Source: VRUE01 sp963702575
GTDB taxonomy: Bacteria; Actinomycetota; Thermoleophilia; Solirubrobacterales; 70-9
NCBI GenBank assembly: GCA_963702575.1
Contig: CAVPCU010000002.1
Coordinates: 62,001-126,000, forward strand
DNA: 64,000 nucleotides
Direction: 5' to 3'
The position numbers and the translations under genes are program-made. The notes under the pieces were generated by a model. The model did not search any database and was not told where the DNA came from. It worked only from the letters and a program-made list of their open reading frames with translations. This document shows, in pieces, positions 41,150 to 49,363 of the stretch (positions are counted from its first letter, which is position 1; each line of letters starts with the position of its first letter).

Positions 41150-41722
41150 TCAATCCTCGGAGGCGATTGCGACGAGCGCCCAGGTCAGCGCCTCGGCGAT
41201 CGCTGAAGTTCGCCGCCCCTCGGAGTCGACCCAGGTGCCGTCGGGCTGGCGGCCGATGCCGGCCCGCTCGATCAGCGCCTCGCCGAGCGAGCGGGTGACC
41301 GTGACGGGCACGTCCGGCATGGCCGTCGCGTGGGCCGCTGTGCGCCGCCCTCGCGCGCCCTGCACCAGTTCCGCGGGGTCGAGCCGCGGCGTGCCCAACC
41401 AGGCCGCGACGGCGCGCTCTGAATCGGAGCCGGTGAGCGTGATCTTCCCCTCGTGGAAGTCGAAGGTGCCTACAGCGAGAAGCGCATCGCGGGGGACGAT
41501 CCGCGCCGCCGTGGTCGCGTAGCGCTCCAGCATCCGCCCGGCCGCGTGTGTGGCGCGGTCGGCGAGCGTCCGCATGTTCTCCTGGCCGAAGATCGCGCCC
41601 TCGAAGTAGACCTCGACCTCGGCGGCGCCGGCTCGCAGCTCTCCCACGATCGCCGAGCCACGGGCGATGTCGGCGGTCGCCTGAAAGCCGCCGCTCGGCA
41701 CGTAGAGGACTATCTCGCGCAT
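41150..41722 (-). CDS. Unknown protein, last gene of the conjugative operon
   Basis: A 190-residue soluble protein. Strand-rich N terminus (MREIVLYVPSGGFQATADI), then helices (RTLADRATHAAGRMLERYATTAARI) and a C-terminal helix ending ALVAIASED. No family is recognised. It starts 6 nt after the stop of the preceding gene, so it belongs to the same transcript. The ATG is at 41722. Confidence 0.55.
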   Translation of the reverse strand: MREIVLYVPSGGFQATADIARGSAIVGELRAGAAEVEVYFEGAIFGQENMRTLADRATHAAGRMLERYATTAARIVPRDALLAVGTFDFHEGKITLTGSDSERAVAAWLGTPRLDPAELVQGARGRRTAAHATAMPDVPVTVTRSLGEALIERAGIGRQPDGTWVDSEGRRTSAIAEALTWALVAIASED

Positions 41723-41728
41723 CGCCCC

Positions 41729-42091
41729 CTACACCCCCCCGTTGACTTCGCGCGCCTCGGCGATCAGCTCATCCGCCACCGCCTGCCAATCCTCGCGCGT
41801 GGCGGCACCGAGGATCTCGGTGATGAAGGAGGGCAGGCTCTCGGCGATCACCGAGGGGTGGTAGCGGCCGGCGACGACATGCTCGAAGAGCAGTTCGTTT
41901 ACCGGGTCGGCGAGGGCATCGTCCCCAAGCGTCCGCTTCAGGAAGGCGCAGAGCACGGCGACGTCGATCCGGTTGCCCTGCTCGGTAACCCGCTCCTCGC
42001 GCACGCGGGTCGGAGCTGGCGTCGGCTGGCGGTGACCCGCCCGTCGCCTCCGGCAACGCCGAACGGTTGCTCGGACGCTGGTCGTTCTCAT
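41729..42091 (-). CDS. Unknown small protein of the conjugative operon
   Basis: A 120-residue protein with an arginine-rich N terminus (TVRRCRRRRAGHRQ, about residues 10-23) and a helical C-terminal part (VAVLCAFLKRTLGDDALADPVNELLFEHVVAG). The basic start could bind nucleic acid. The ATG overlaps the upstream stop (ATGA at 42088-42091), so translation is coupled. The family is unknown. Confidence 0.5.
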   Translation of the reverse strand: MRTTSVRATVRRCRRRRAGHRQPTPAPTRVREERVTEQGNRIDVAVLCAFLKRTLGDDALADPVNELLFEHVVAGRYHPSVIAESLPSFITEILGAATREDWQAVADELIAEAREVNGGV

Positions 42092-42426
42092 CGTGTTCTC
42101 CTCTCTGAGTCGACGGCCTCGTCGACGATCGGGATCGCCCAATCGCGGGTCGGGTCGAGCCAGGCCGGCGCCCAGCGGAGAAAGACGTAGCCGGCCAGTG
42201 GGCTCTTGTATTCGTGGTGGCGAAGCGCGTAGTGCCAGTGGCCGGCGAGCCAGAGGAGGGCGCCGAACGCGAGGACGAGAATCCCGCTCGCGTTGTGCTG
42301 GAGCGTCACCCCAATGCCGCCTGCAAGCGCCAGGAGCAGGCCGCCGGTCCGCACCAGCACCCCTCCCAGCAGCCAGAGCGCCAGCAGGCCGCCGAGGATC
42401 ACTGCGACGAGGCTGAGGGCGTTCAT
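42088..42426 (-). CDS. Small membrane protein of the conjugative operon
   Basis: A 112-residue protein with two or three hydrophobic helices in the first 65 residues (LVAVILGGLLALWLLGGVLV, GGLLLALAGGIGVTL, ASGILVLAFGALLWLAGHW) and a charged C terminus. Its ATG overlaps the integrase stop (ATGA). It may sit in the membrane together with the transfer machinery. No family is recognised. Confidence 0.6.
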   Translation of the reverse strand: MNALSLVAVILGGLLALWLLGGVLVRTGGLLLALAGGIGVTLQHNASGILVLAFGALLWLAGHWHYALRHHEYKSPLAGYVFLRWAPAWLDPTRDWAIPIVDEAVDSERRTR

Positions 42427-44057
42427 GCCGCGATCGCCTCCCGCTTGGCCCCAGACCGCGGTCGGCTCGCATCGCCATTCAGCCGCACAACGTCCGAGCC
42501 GCCCAGGCGCTCGATTCCGGCCTCGGCCAGCTCCCATACGCCACGCGGGGAATCCGCCCTCAGGTAGCCCGCCGCCAGCAGCTTCGAGCGTGCCTTGTCG
42601 AAGCGGGTCTCCCAGCGCGGTTCTCCGCTGGGCAGTGACTGCCGATCAAGATCGCTGAGCGCGCTCGTCACCTCAGTGAGGACGGCGCTCCGAACCTCCC
42701 CGCGCCGCGCGGTCCCGCCGCGCTCCTTGAGCGCACGCAGGATCGGCAGCTCATAGGCCGCGCAGCCGAGGACTCGCGGCGGCTCCTGCGGCGCGGAGAC
42801 CGCGGCGACCCGTTCCCCTTTGACCAGCGCCTTCAGCCGCGCCCGCTCGCCCGGCTCGCGGCTCATCAGGTGGGAGTAGACGCGCAGCGTGAAGGCCGGG
42901 TCGGTGTGGCCGATCTGCCTCATCACCGAGATCGGGTCCTCGCCGCAGGCGATCAGGACCGAGGCGAAGGTATGGCGCAGCTTGTGCGGGGTGAGGCCCT
43001 TCGGCAGGGGAACCCGACCGCGCCGCTCAAGCAGCTTGCTGGCGCGCTCGAAGACCTGATTCACCACCCTGGTGCGCAGGTTGTCCTTGTCGCGGCGCCC
43101 GCCGGTCCCGGTCGGGAAGACGAGGTCGTCGACGCCGGTTCGGTAGGCCCGCGCCTTGTGGGCGGCGAGGATGTCGCGCAGGATCGGCAGCATCCTGATC
43201 TCCCGCAGGCCGGCCCGGGTCTTCGAGCGACCGACGAAGAGGCGGCCGTTGGCGAGGTCTACGTCGCGCCAGAGCATGTGGCCCAGCTCGATCGCGCGCG
43301 GGCCGGCGAGGACGAGGGTGGCGACGACCGCCCGGCGTTCCCTCAGCTTGAGTGACAGGTCTCGGTCGAGTTCCGCGGCCGCGTCGAGCAGCGCTTCGAT
43401 CTGCTCGGCCGTGTCGAGGTGTACCGGCGGCTTGGGCGACTCCTTCAGCCGGCGTCGCCTGCCCACCGCCGGGTTCTCGGCGATGTACTTGTATTCGAGC
43501 GCGACCGAGAGCACCCACTGCAAGACGTCGATCGATTTGTTGATCGTGGACGGTGCGAGCGGCTTCATGATTCGGTTCTGCGCGTCGCGCAGCGGCTTGC
43601 GGCGGTCGATCGCCCGCTGGCGGGCTTCGCCTTCGCTCACCTTGTGGTGGCGGTAGGCATCGACCGCCTTGACGTCGATCTCGACCAGCGGCCAGTCGCC
43701 GAAGAACGGCAGGAGGTGCATCAGCCCCCACCGCTCATAGCCGTGCTGGCTCTCGCTGACCTGACCCTTGCGCGAGTCGACAAGGCGGCGGGCGAAGGGG
43801 CCGAAGATCGGCGCCGCGCTGTCTTCGTCTTCCTCGTGGGTCTCGCCGCGCTGCTTTTTCGGCCGCACCCAGATGCCGAGCCGGACTTCGGCGAGGATGT
43901 CGGCCAGCGCCTCCTCGGCGCGCTTGCGAGTCCAGCCGTCGCGCTCGAAGCCGAGCGTCAGGTATTCGCGCTGGCCGTTGACCCAGAAGCGCAGGGCGTA
44001 ACCGCGCCCGCGCTTCCAGGTCCGCTCCAGCACCTGCCCTCCGGTCTTTGCCGCCAT
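42423..44057 (-). CDS. Tyrosine integrase fused to an Mrr_N-like winged-helix domain (int2)
   Basis: A 544-residue protein. An N-terminal arm-binding domain (ALRFWVNGQREYLTLGFERDGWT) and core-binding domain are followed by the catalytic domain with Arg in LVLAGPRAIELGHMLW, Lys in FVGRSKTRAG, the box PHKLRHTFASVL, and the final GHTDPAFTLRVYSHL with His and Tyr. All catalytic residues are present. The last about 110 residues (ELPILRALKERGGTARRGEVRSAVL ... SPRGVWELAEAG) resemble the Mrr N-terminal winged helix. The ATG at 44057 is chosen. The gene is part of the transfer operon, coupled to the next gene by ATGA. Confidence 0.9.
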   Translation of the reverse strand: MAAKTGGQVLERTWKRGRGYALRFWVNGQREYLTLGFERDGWTRKRAEEALADILAEVRLGIWVRPKKQRGETHEEDEDSAAPIFGPFARRLVDSRKGQVSESQHGYERWGLMHLLPFFGDWPLVEIDVKAVDAYRHHKVSEGEARQRAIDRRKPLRDAQNRIMKPLAPSTINKSIDVLQWVLSVALEYKYIAENPAVGRRRRLKESPKPPVHLDTAEQIEALLDAAAELDRDLSLKLRERRAVVATLVLAGPRAIELGHMLWRDVDLANGRLFVGRSKTRAGLREIRMLPILRDILAAHKARAYRTGVDDLVFPTGTGGRRDKDNLRTRVVNQVFERASKLLERRGRVPLPKGLTPHKLRHTFASVLIACGEDPISVMRQIGHTDPAFTLRVYSHLMSREPGERARLKALVKGERVAAVSAPQEPPRVLGCAAYELPILRALKERGGTARRGEVRSAVLTEVTSALSDLDRQSLPSGEPRWETRFDKARSKLLAAGYLRADSPRGVWELAEAGIERLGGSDVVRLNGDASRPRSGAKREAIAA

Positions 44058-44127
44058 CACTGCCCTCCTCGCATTCCGGCGACGGTCGGCGGGTCGGCGG
44101 TGAGACGGCCTGGCGGGGCTAGGCTTC

Positions 44128-44589
44128 TCATCGCGCCGGAGGCCCTCCTTCGGCGCCGGGCCGGGGGGCGTTCGCGCGCCGCCCCGGCCGCTTTTTTGCT
44201 CTGCGACCGACCATAGCTCTGCTACGCGGGGAAAGCGAGTCGGAGCCGCAATCGCCGCGCATCCCCGCGAATCGCCGCGCATTTACCCGGCCGTCGTGGC
44301 TCCCCGGCGGCTCGCCGAGTTGCTCGGCCACCTCGTCGGGATCGAAGCGCAGCCGCGGCCGCGAGCCAGCACCGATCCGGCGCGCGCCGAGGCGCTTCGC
44401 CTGTTCGTAGACCCAGCGCCGGCTGACGCCCCAGCGCTCCGCGACCGCCTCGGCGGAGATCAGGCCGCGCTCGGGCTGCTCGGATCCTCGGTCGGCGAGC
44501 AGCTCGGCGAGGCGGTGGGCGATCGCCTCGATCGATTCGGGGTCGAGCCGAACCTCGTCCTCGCCGTCGGTCACCGGGTCGGCGCTCAC
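44128..44589 (-). CDS. Excisionase-like helix-turn-helix protein
   Basis: A 153-residue protein. The helix-turn-helix is in LISAEAVAERWGVSRRWVYEQAKRLGARRIGAGSRPRLRFDPDEVAEQL (about 45-93), the MerR/excisionase type. Its wing binds DNA to guide the direction of integrase action. The tail is basic and low in complexity (RRAKKRPGRRANAPRPG). The GTG start overlaps the methylase stop (GTGA at 44586-44589). It lies 70 nt before int2, as usual for xis-int pairs. Confidence 0.75.
   Translation of the reverse strand: MSADPVTDGEDEVRLDPESIEAIAHRLAELLADRGSEQPERGLISAEAVAERWGVSRRWVYEQAKRLGARRIGAGSRPRLRFDPDEVAEQLGEPPGSHDGRVNARRFAGMRGDCGSDSLSPRSRAMVGRRAKKRPGRRANAPRPGAEGGPPAR
44250..44282 (-). repeat. 13-bp direct repeats with 20-bp period
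   Basis: AATCGCCGCGCAT occurs at 44250-44262 and again at 44270-44282, separated by CCCCGCG. The same words (GCGGCGATT, CGGGGAT) make up the iteron of the structured repeats at 16.2 and 24.0 kb. The repeats lie inside the 3' part of the excisionase-like gene, upstream of int2. Confidence 0.55.
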
Positions 44590-45686
44590 CGCCGCCTCCC
44601 TAAAGGGGCGCGGCTCACCTTCGGCCTCCCCGGGCACCCACGGGCATGGTGGGCGATGCGCGCCGCGGCGATCTCCATGTAGGCGGGTTCAAGCTCGATG
44701 CCGAGGAAGCGACGGCCCTCCAGCACCGCCGCCGCTCCGGTCGTCCCCGAGCCCACGGTCGGGTCGAGCACGAGGCCGCCCGGCGGGCAGAGCAGCCGCA
44801 CGAGCCAGCGCATCAGCGCGAGCGGCTTCACGGTCGGGTGGGGGTTGCGGGTCTGGGCTGCCTTCTTCCCGCCTTTCTGGGCGTTTGGGAAGAGGTCGAG
44901 CGTGCGGCGGGGCAGGCTCTCGCAGCCGGCATCGCGCTCTGACCGGCTCGCCTTCGGGCAGTAGAGAAAGCGACTCGGCGCGAGCCGCGAGCGGCCTTCT
45001 TCCGCACAGGCGTCGGCGGCGGCGACGGGACAGCCCGGCGCACAGCTCTCCCCCTCGCAGCCGGGGTCGTGGCCCAAGATCACGTTCGCCGGATGACGAC
45101 CCTCGACCTTGCAGTCCTCGGTACCCAGTGCGCCCGTCCCGTGACGGGCGAGCGTCTCCTCGGTCGTCCCGTCGAGCTCGCGGCGAGCCAGCACGATCGG
45201 CTCGAACGCGGGCTTCAGGGTCGTCGCCCGCCCGCCCGGGTAGTGGCGCGACTTCGACATCCCCTCGGCGTAGAGCCACATCAGCGTGTCGCGGATCTCA
45301 AGGCCCGCGTCCTCGACGCCGCAGGCGAGCCGGTGGTAGGTCCGGGGCGAGCCGAAGGCGGCGAGGAACGCCCCCGGCTTCATCACCCGTCGGCACTCCG
45401 CAGCCCAGATCCGACACCAGGCCTCGAACGCCTCGTTGGGGTTGAGCCGGTCATGCCCAGCCCGCGCCGCCGCCTCGCGGATCGCGGACGAGTCCCAGCG
45501 CTCGTGCTGGAAGCCGATCCCGTAGGGCGGGTCGGTAACGATCGCATCGACGCTTTCGGCTTCAAGCGTGCCCAGCACCTCCAGGCAGTCGCCTTCGAGC
45601 AGCCTCGCGCCGCTCCGGGAAGCCTCCGCCCGGCTGGTGCTACTCCGCCTCGGCGCTCGCCGACTTGCTTTCGTCGCCCGGCTCAC
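44586..45686 (-). CDS. DNA methyltransferase of the conjugative element
   Basis: A 366-residue beta-class amino-methyltransferase. Motif IV is TDPPYGIGF (about 51-59) and motif I is LDPTVGSGTTGAAAV near the C terminus (about 316-330), the permuted order of the beta class. Between them lies a Cys-rich insertion (HDPGCEGESCAPGCPVAAADAC, split here as DPGCEGESC and APGCPVAAADAC) that may bind zinc. There is no restriction gene next to it, so it is an orphan methylase that may protect the element in new hosts. The GTG/ATG overlap pattern couples it to its neighbours. Confidence 0.87.
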   Translation of the reverse strand: MSRATKASRRAPRRSSTSRAEASRSGARLLEGDCLEVLGTLEAESVDAIVTDPPYGIGFQHERWDSSAIREAAARAGHDRLNPNEAFEAWCRIWAAECRRVMKPGAFLAAFGSPRTYHRLACGVEDAGLEIRDTLMWLYAEGMSKSRHYPGGRATTLKPAFEPIVLARRELDGTTEETLARHGTGALGTEDCKVEGRHPANVILGHDPGCEGESCAPGCPVAAADACAEEGRSRLAPSRFLYCPKASRSERDAGCESLPRRTLDLFPNAQKGGKKAAQTRNPHPTVKPLALMRWLVRLLCPPGGLVLDPTVGSGTTGAAAVLEGRRFLGIELEPAYMEIAAARIAHHARGCPGRPKVSRAPLGRRR

Positions 45687-46570
45687 CCGGACCCCTTCCT
45701 CGCATCAGGGTTCCCGAGCCAGTCGACGGGCCGGCCCGGATCGCGCACGTCGCGAAAGACCGGCGCGTAGGGCCCCTCACTCCGCAGGTCCTCCAGCAGG
45801 CAAAACGAGATTGCCACCTCGGGCGTGCGCGAGACCAGCGGGTCGCTCGCCAGGAGCACGCACGCGGTGGAGCGGCGGCGCGCGAGCGCCCGGCGCGGGG
45901 CACCGGCGAGGACGCAGTGGACCTTTGGGAAGACCGGGTAGTGCGCCCGCCACAGCGGCTCGCTCCCTTTAGCCTCCTTCGCCCGGTACAGCTCCGCGTA
46001 GCGGGCCAGCTCGGCGGCGAGGCGGTCGACCGAGAGCGTCGCGCGGTCGACCTCGAGGAAGCGCTGCTCGATCGCGATCTCCTCGCCGTCCTCTCGCAGG
46101 TAGGTGAAGACGGCATCGGCGACGAGCGATCGCTTCCGTCGCCCGCGCGAGATGGGATGGAAGACCTCATGGCGCCAGGCGAGCGGGCCGAAATCATCGC
46201 CGCGCTCCTCGGCGATGCGCAGGAAGCAGATCGCCGCCTCGTTGACGGCGAGCGCGTGGGCCGCCAAGGGGCCGGCGGCGAGCTTGGCAGCGAGCGGCGG
46301 ATTGCCCTCCAGCGTCCCTGCCTCTCGCGCCAGCCGCGCGCCGCGCTCGGTGGCGAACCACAGGCGCCGCCGCCCATGCGCCGATCGGACGTAGTCGGCG
46401 AGCCCCGTCGCCCGCAGGCGCCCGAGCAGCTTCTGCACCCAGCGCAGCTCGGCGCCGCGCGCGTGGATCGCGCGGACCTGGGGCGTCGAGAGCACGCGGT
46501 GGGCGGCGAGCGAGGCGAGGATCTCGACCGCCTTCGCGGGCAGGGACTGGACGAGCCGCCGCTCACTCAT
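45683..46570 (-). CDS. Replication-relaxation family protein
   Basis: A 295-residue protein resembling the replication-relaxation family found on actinobacterial plasmids and conjugative elements. It has an N-terminal winged helix (ILASLAAHRVLSTPQVRAIHARGAELRWVQKLLGRLRATGLADY) and a C-terminal nuclease-like alpha/beta part (SLVADAVFTYLREDGEEIAIEQRFLEVDRAT) with acidic residues in the layout D...E-x-x. It may help to prepare DNA for transfer. It overlaps the coupling-protein gene. Confidence 0.75.
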   Translation of the reverse strand: MSERRLVQSLPAKAVEILASLAAHRVLSTPQVRAIHARGAELRWVQKLLGRLRATGLADYVRSAHGRRRLWFATERGARLAREAGTLEGNPPLAAKLAAGPLAAHALAVNEAAICFLRIAEERGDDFGPLAWRHEVFHPISRGRRKRSLVADAVFTYLREDGEEIAIEQRFLEVDRATLSVDRLAAELARYAELYRAKEAKGSEPLWRAHYPVFPKVHCVLAGAPRRALARRRSTACVLLASDPLVSRTPEVAISFCLLEDLRSEGPYAPVFRDVRDPGRPVDWLGNPDARKGSG

Positions 46571-49187
46571 CGCGCCCGACTCCCTCCTTCTGCGCGCGTG
46601 GCGTGGGCTCCGGGCGTCCGTCCGACTGCGCGTCCGCCTCGCCGCCGCCGCGCTTCTTTTCCAGCTCGACCTGGATGTGATCGTCGAGGCCGTCGAGATG
46701 CGCCGCGATCTCCTTTGCGGATCGTTGGGACGCCGGGGTGCCGTGATCGGGCCTCTCGGCGACCGGCTCCCCGAGGACGTCCTCGACCCGGACCCCGCGC
46801 AGGGCGAAGGGCGCGCTGAGCCTGCCGTGATGAGTGACCTGGGCGATGAAGCGAAAGCGCTCCAGCTTGGTCAGCGCCTCGGGATTGACTCTTTTGCCCC
46901 ACTCCTTCGTGACGAGCCCGGCTGCATGAGAGTTGAGCGTCGAGGCGAGCAGGTGCGAGCGGTTGGTCAGAAGCGCGTTCAGGGTCGCGGCGCTCAGCCG
47001 CTCGGGGTTCTGGTTCAGCAGCACCGCCCGCAGCCCGAACTTGGCGCTCTGCTCCAAGAGCGCGGCGAGGTTTCCCGAGGCCGCGCCGTCATAGCTCTGC
47101 ACCTCGTCGAGGAAGACCCAGAACGGCTTGCGCTGCTCGGGCGCCAGCTCCGAGCGCCCGCGCGCCGCGTGCAGCAGGTCGAAGAGCAGCAGGTTGGCGA
47201 CAAGCCGATCGCGGGTGCCGCCGGTCCCCGGGCAGGCCAGGACGACCTTGCCGGCGTCCATCGCTTCGCGGACCCGGTAGGTGCTCTGGCTCTGGCCGAG
47301 CAGCGCCCTGATCGAGGGAGCCCGGCGCAGGCGATCGACCATGTTGGTGACCGGGGTGATCGCCTCTGAGGCAAGGAGCGGGAAGCGGTCGGTCCAGAAG
47401 CGCTGGTCGGTGCGGGGCAGGAAGGGCAGCACGGCGGCCCGCCACTCGGCGTCGCTCAGCAGCGTCGGGATCTGGAAGATCGTCGGCGCCAGCTCGGCGT
47501 CGAGCTTCTGCGCGATCGTCGCCAACGCCGCCGCGGCCTGGGTGGTGAGGTTGATCGCGCGGGTCGAGCGCTCGCCCCATTCGAGCGCCGAGGCGAAGGC
47601 GTCGACGACCGCCTCGACCCGCGCCTCGCTCTCCACAGCATCGCCGCCGAACTCAAAGAGGTTCCAGCCTGGCTGATCGGCCGGGGAGCTGCCGGGGCCG
47701 AGGTCGATCCGCACCACCCGCTCTCGAACCTCAGCGAGGTAGGGCTCGATCCGCTCCAGGCCGTCGCCGTGAGGGTCGAGGAAGAGGCCACCGTGCCCCG
47801 CCCTGACGAGGTGGGCGAACTGGGCGATCGCCGCCTCGGTCTTGCCGTAGCGCGAGCGGCCGGCGATGTAGGTGAAGAAGGTGTCGGCGGTCTGGACGCC
47901 GACGATCCGCTCGCCCGACTCGGTGTTGACTCTGCCCAGCGGGATCAGGTCGGCCCGGCGCTTGTCGAAGACCGGCAGGTTGGGCGGCGGAGAGAGCAGC
48001 GCCCCCGAGCGCAGGACATCGCGCTCGCCGCAGTGGACGGTCGGCGGCTTGAGGAACCCCGACAGCTCACGCGCGGTGAGGATCGTCTTTCGGGCGGGCC
48101 GGAAGAGGCCGGTGGCAAAGCGGCGGTCGAAGCGCCCTCGCCGCAGCGGCATGTCGGAGCCGAGGAACTTGATGCCGGGGATCGGCAGCCCCGATGCCCG
48201 CAGGTAGTTGCGCTCGGCCAGCGGCCGGAAGGCGGCGAGCAGACCCGACATCGCCGCTTCCGCGCGCCCCCGGCTCGGCGCCTCGCTGCGCAGGAGGATC
48301 TGCGCCTCGAACAGCTCGCCGGACTCGCGTAGCTTCGCGTCCACCGCCTGCACCGCCCCGCGGCGCTCGACCTGTTCCTGTGGATCGGGCCTCGTACGGC
48401 GGCGCTGTTCGCCGTTGAGGAGCGCCGCCCAGTCGCGGCGCTCGCCGTGGATGCGGCGGGCCTCCCGTCGCAGCCGCCGTCGCAGCCGAGCCGCGCGGAA
48501 GCCGCTCGCGGGAAGCAGGTCTACGCAGACGCTCGCGTCCTCTTTGTCGGAGTGAAGGCGGCCGATCGCGGCGGCGAAGGGCTGCAGCGGATCGGGCTTC
48601 GGGGAGAGCCGCGCCAGCGGCTCGACGCTCGGTCGCGCCAGCACCAGCTCGGTGCGCAGCGCCGTTGGCTCGCCCTCCTCGCTCTCGACCTCGCTCTTGC
48701 CTGCACTCAGCACCTCGTCGGCTGGGCGCTCCTCGATGCCTTCGAAGCTGCGAAGCGCGGTGCGCAGCGCCTCGCTCGCGCGCTCGGGAACCTCGACCAG
48801 GTAGACCAGCCGCCGCTCAGAATCTCGGGCGAGCCGGATGCGGATCGCGCTGGCGCGACGGTCGACCCAGCCTGCGACCCTGCGCTCGCTGGCGGCGAGC
48901 TGGGCGGCGAAGCGAAGCACGGCATCGGGCTCGGCGTCGAACTCGTCCGCAGGCACGATCGCGACGCCGCGGCGCGATCGGAGCGTGCGGCGGGTTGCGA
49001 AGAAGCGATGCGTAGCCAGCGCGGAGGCGATAGCGATGGCGGCGAGAGCGAGGGGCGCGAGGGAGAGGATCGAGGCGAGGAGCCGGTCGACGCGGATGCT
49101 CGATATGAGCCGCCAGAGTGCGAACAGCACCGCAGCGGCGAGGATCGCGAGCATCGGACGAGGATCGGAGCGATCGACACCCATCAC
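46563..49187 (-). CDS. VirD4/TraG-like conjugative coupling ATPase
   Basis: An 874-residue ATPase that brings DNA to the secretion channel. Two N-terminal membrane helices (MLAILAAAVLFALWRLI and the one at 37-58) are followed by a large cytoplasmic part. Walker A is GRSRYGKTEA at about 443-452, a conserved GLFLDPHGDG at about 467-476, and Walker B is FWVFLDEVQSY in the C-terminal half. The sequence is nearer to the HerA/TraG side than to FtsK. GTG at 49187 overlaps the upstream stop; an ATG directly follows it. The C-terminal tail is acidic and charged. Confidence 0.85.
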   Translation of the reverse strand: MMGVDRSDPRPMLAILAAAVLFALWRLISSIRVDRLLASILSLAPLALAAIAIASALATHRFFATRRTLRSRRGVAIVPADEFDAEPDAVLRFAAQLAASERRVAGWVDRRASAIRIRLARDSERRLVYLVEVPERASEALRTALRSFEGIEERPADEVLSAGKSEVESEEGEPTALRTELVLARPSVEPLARLSPKPDPLQPFAAAIGRLHSDKEDASVCVDLLPASGFRAARLRRRLRREARRIHGERRDWAALLNGEQRRRTRPDPQEQVERRGAVQAVDAKLRESGELFEAQILLRSEAPSRGRAEAAMSGLLAAFRPLAERNYLRASGLPIPGIKFLGSDMPLRRGRFDRRFATGLFRPARKTILTARELSGFLKPPTVHCGERDVLRSGALLSPPPNLPVFDKRRADLIPLGRVNTESGERIVGVQTADTFFTYIAGRSRYGKTEAAIAQFAHLVRAGHGGLFLDPHGDGLERIEPYLAEVRERVVRIDLGPGSSPADQPGWNLFEFGGDAVESEARVEAVVDAFASALEWGERSTRAINLTTQAAAALATIAQKLDAELAPTIFQIPTLLSDAEWRAAVLPFLPRTDQRFWTDRFPLLASEAITPVTNMVDRLRRAPSIRALLGQSQSTYRVREAMDAGKVVLACPGTGGTRDRLVANLLLFDLLHAARGRSELAPEQRKPFWVFLDEVQSYDGAASGNLAALLEQSAKFGLRAVLLNQNPERLSAATLNALLTNRSHLLASTLNSHAAGLVTKEWGKRVNPEALTKLERFRFIAQVTHHGRLSAPFALRGVRVEDVLGEPVAERPDHGTPASQRSAKEIAAHLDGLDDHIQVELEKKRGGGEADAQSDGRPEPTPRAQKEGVGRDE

Positions 49188-49363
49188 GCACCGACCTTTG
49201 TGTGACGTAGGAATGTCGGCAAAACGCGAAGTCTGTGATCGGCGGCGGGCTGCGGCGTCCGGGCGTTGGCGGTAGCAACCGAAGCGGCGAGACGGGCGGC
49301 CGCACGGATGGCCGCACGGGTGTCCCGAGGGGCGGCCGGCGGATGAGCGGCCCGTTTAGACAT
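49184..49363 (-). CDS. Small basic protein of the conjugative operon
   Basis: A 59-residue Ala- and Arg-rich protein (MSKRAAHPPAAPRDTRAAIR start, LRVLPTFLRHTKVGA end). The ATG lies inside the end of the PAPS-reductase-like gene (8 nt overlap) and its stop overlaps the coupling-protein start. The tight coupling is the main support. The composition gives no clue to function. Confidence 0.4.
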   Translation of the reverse strand: MSKRAAHPPAAPRDTRAAIRAAARLAASVATANARTPQPAADHRLRVLPTFLRHTKVGA

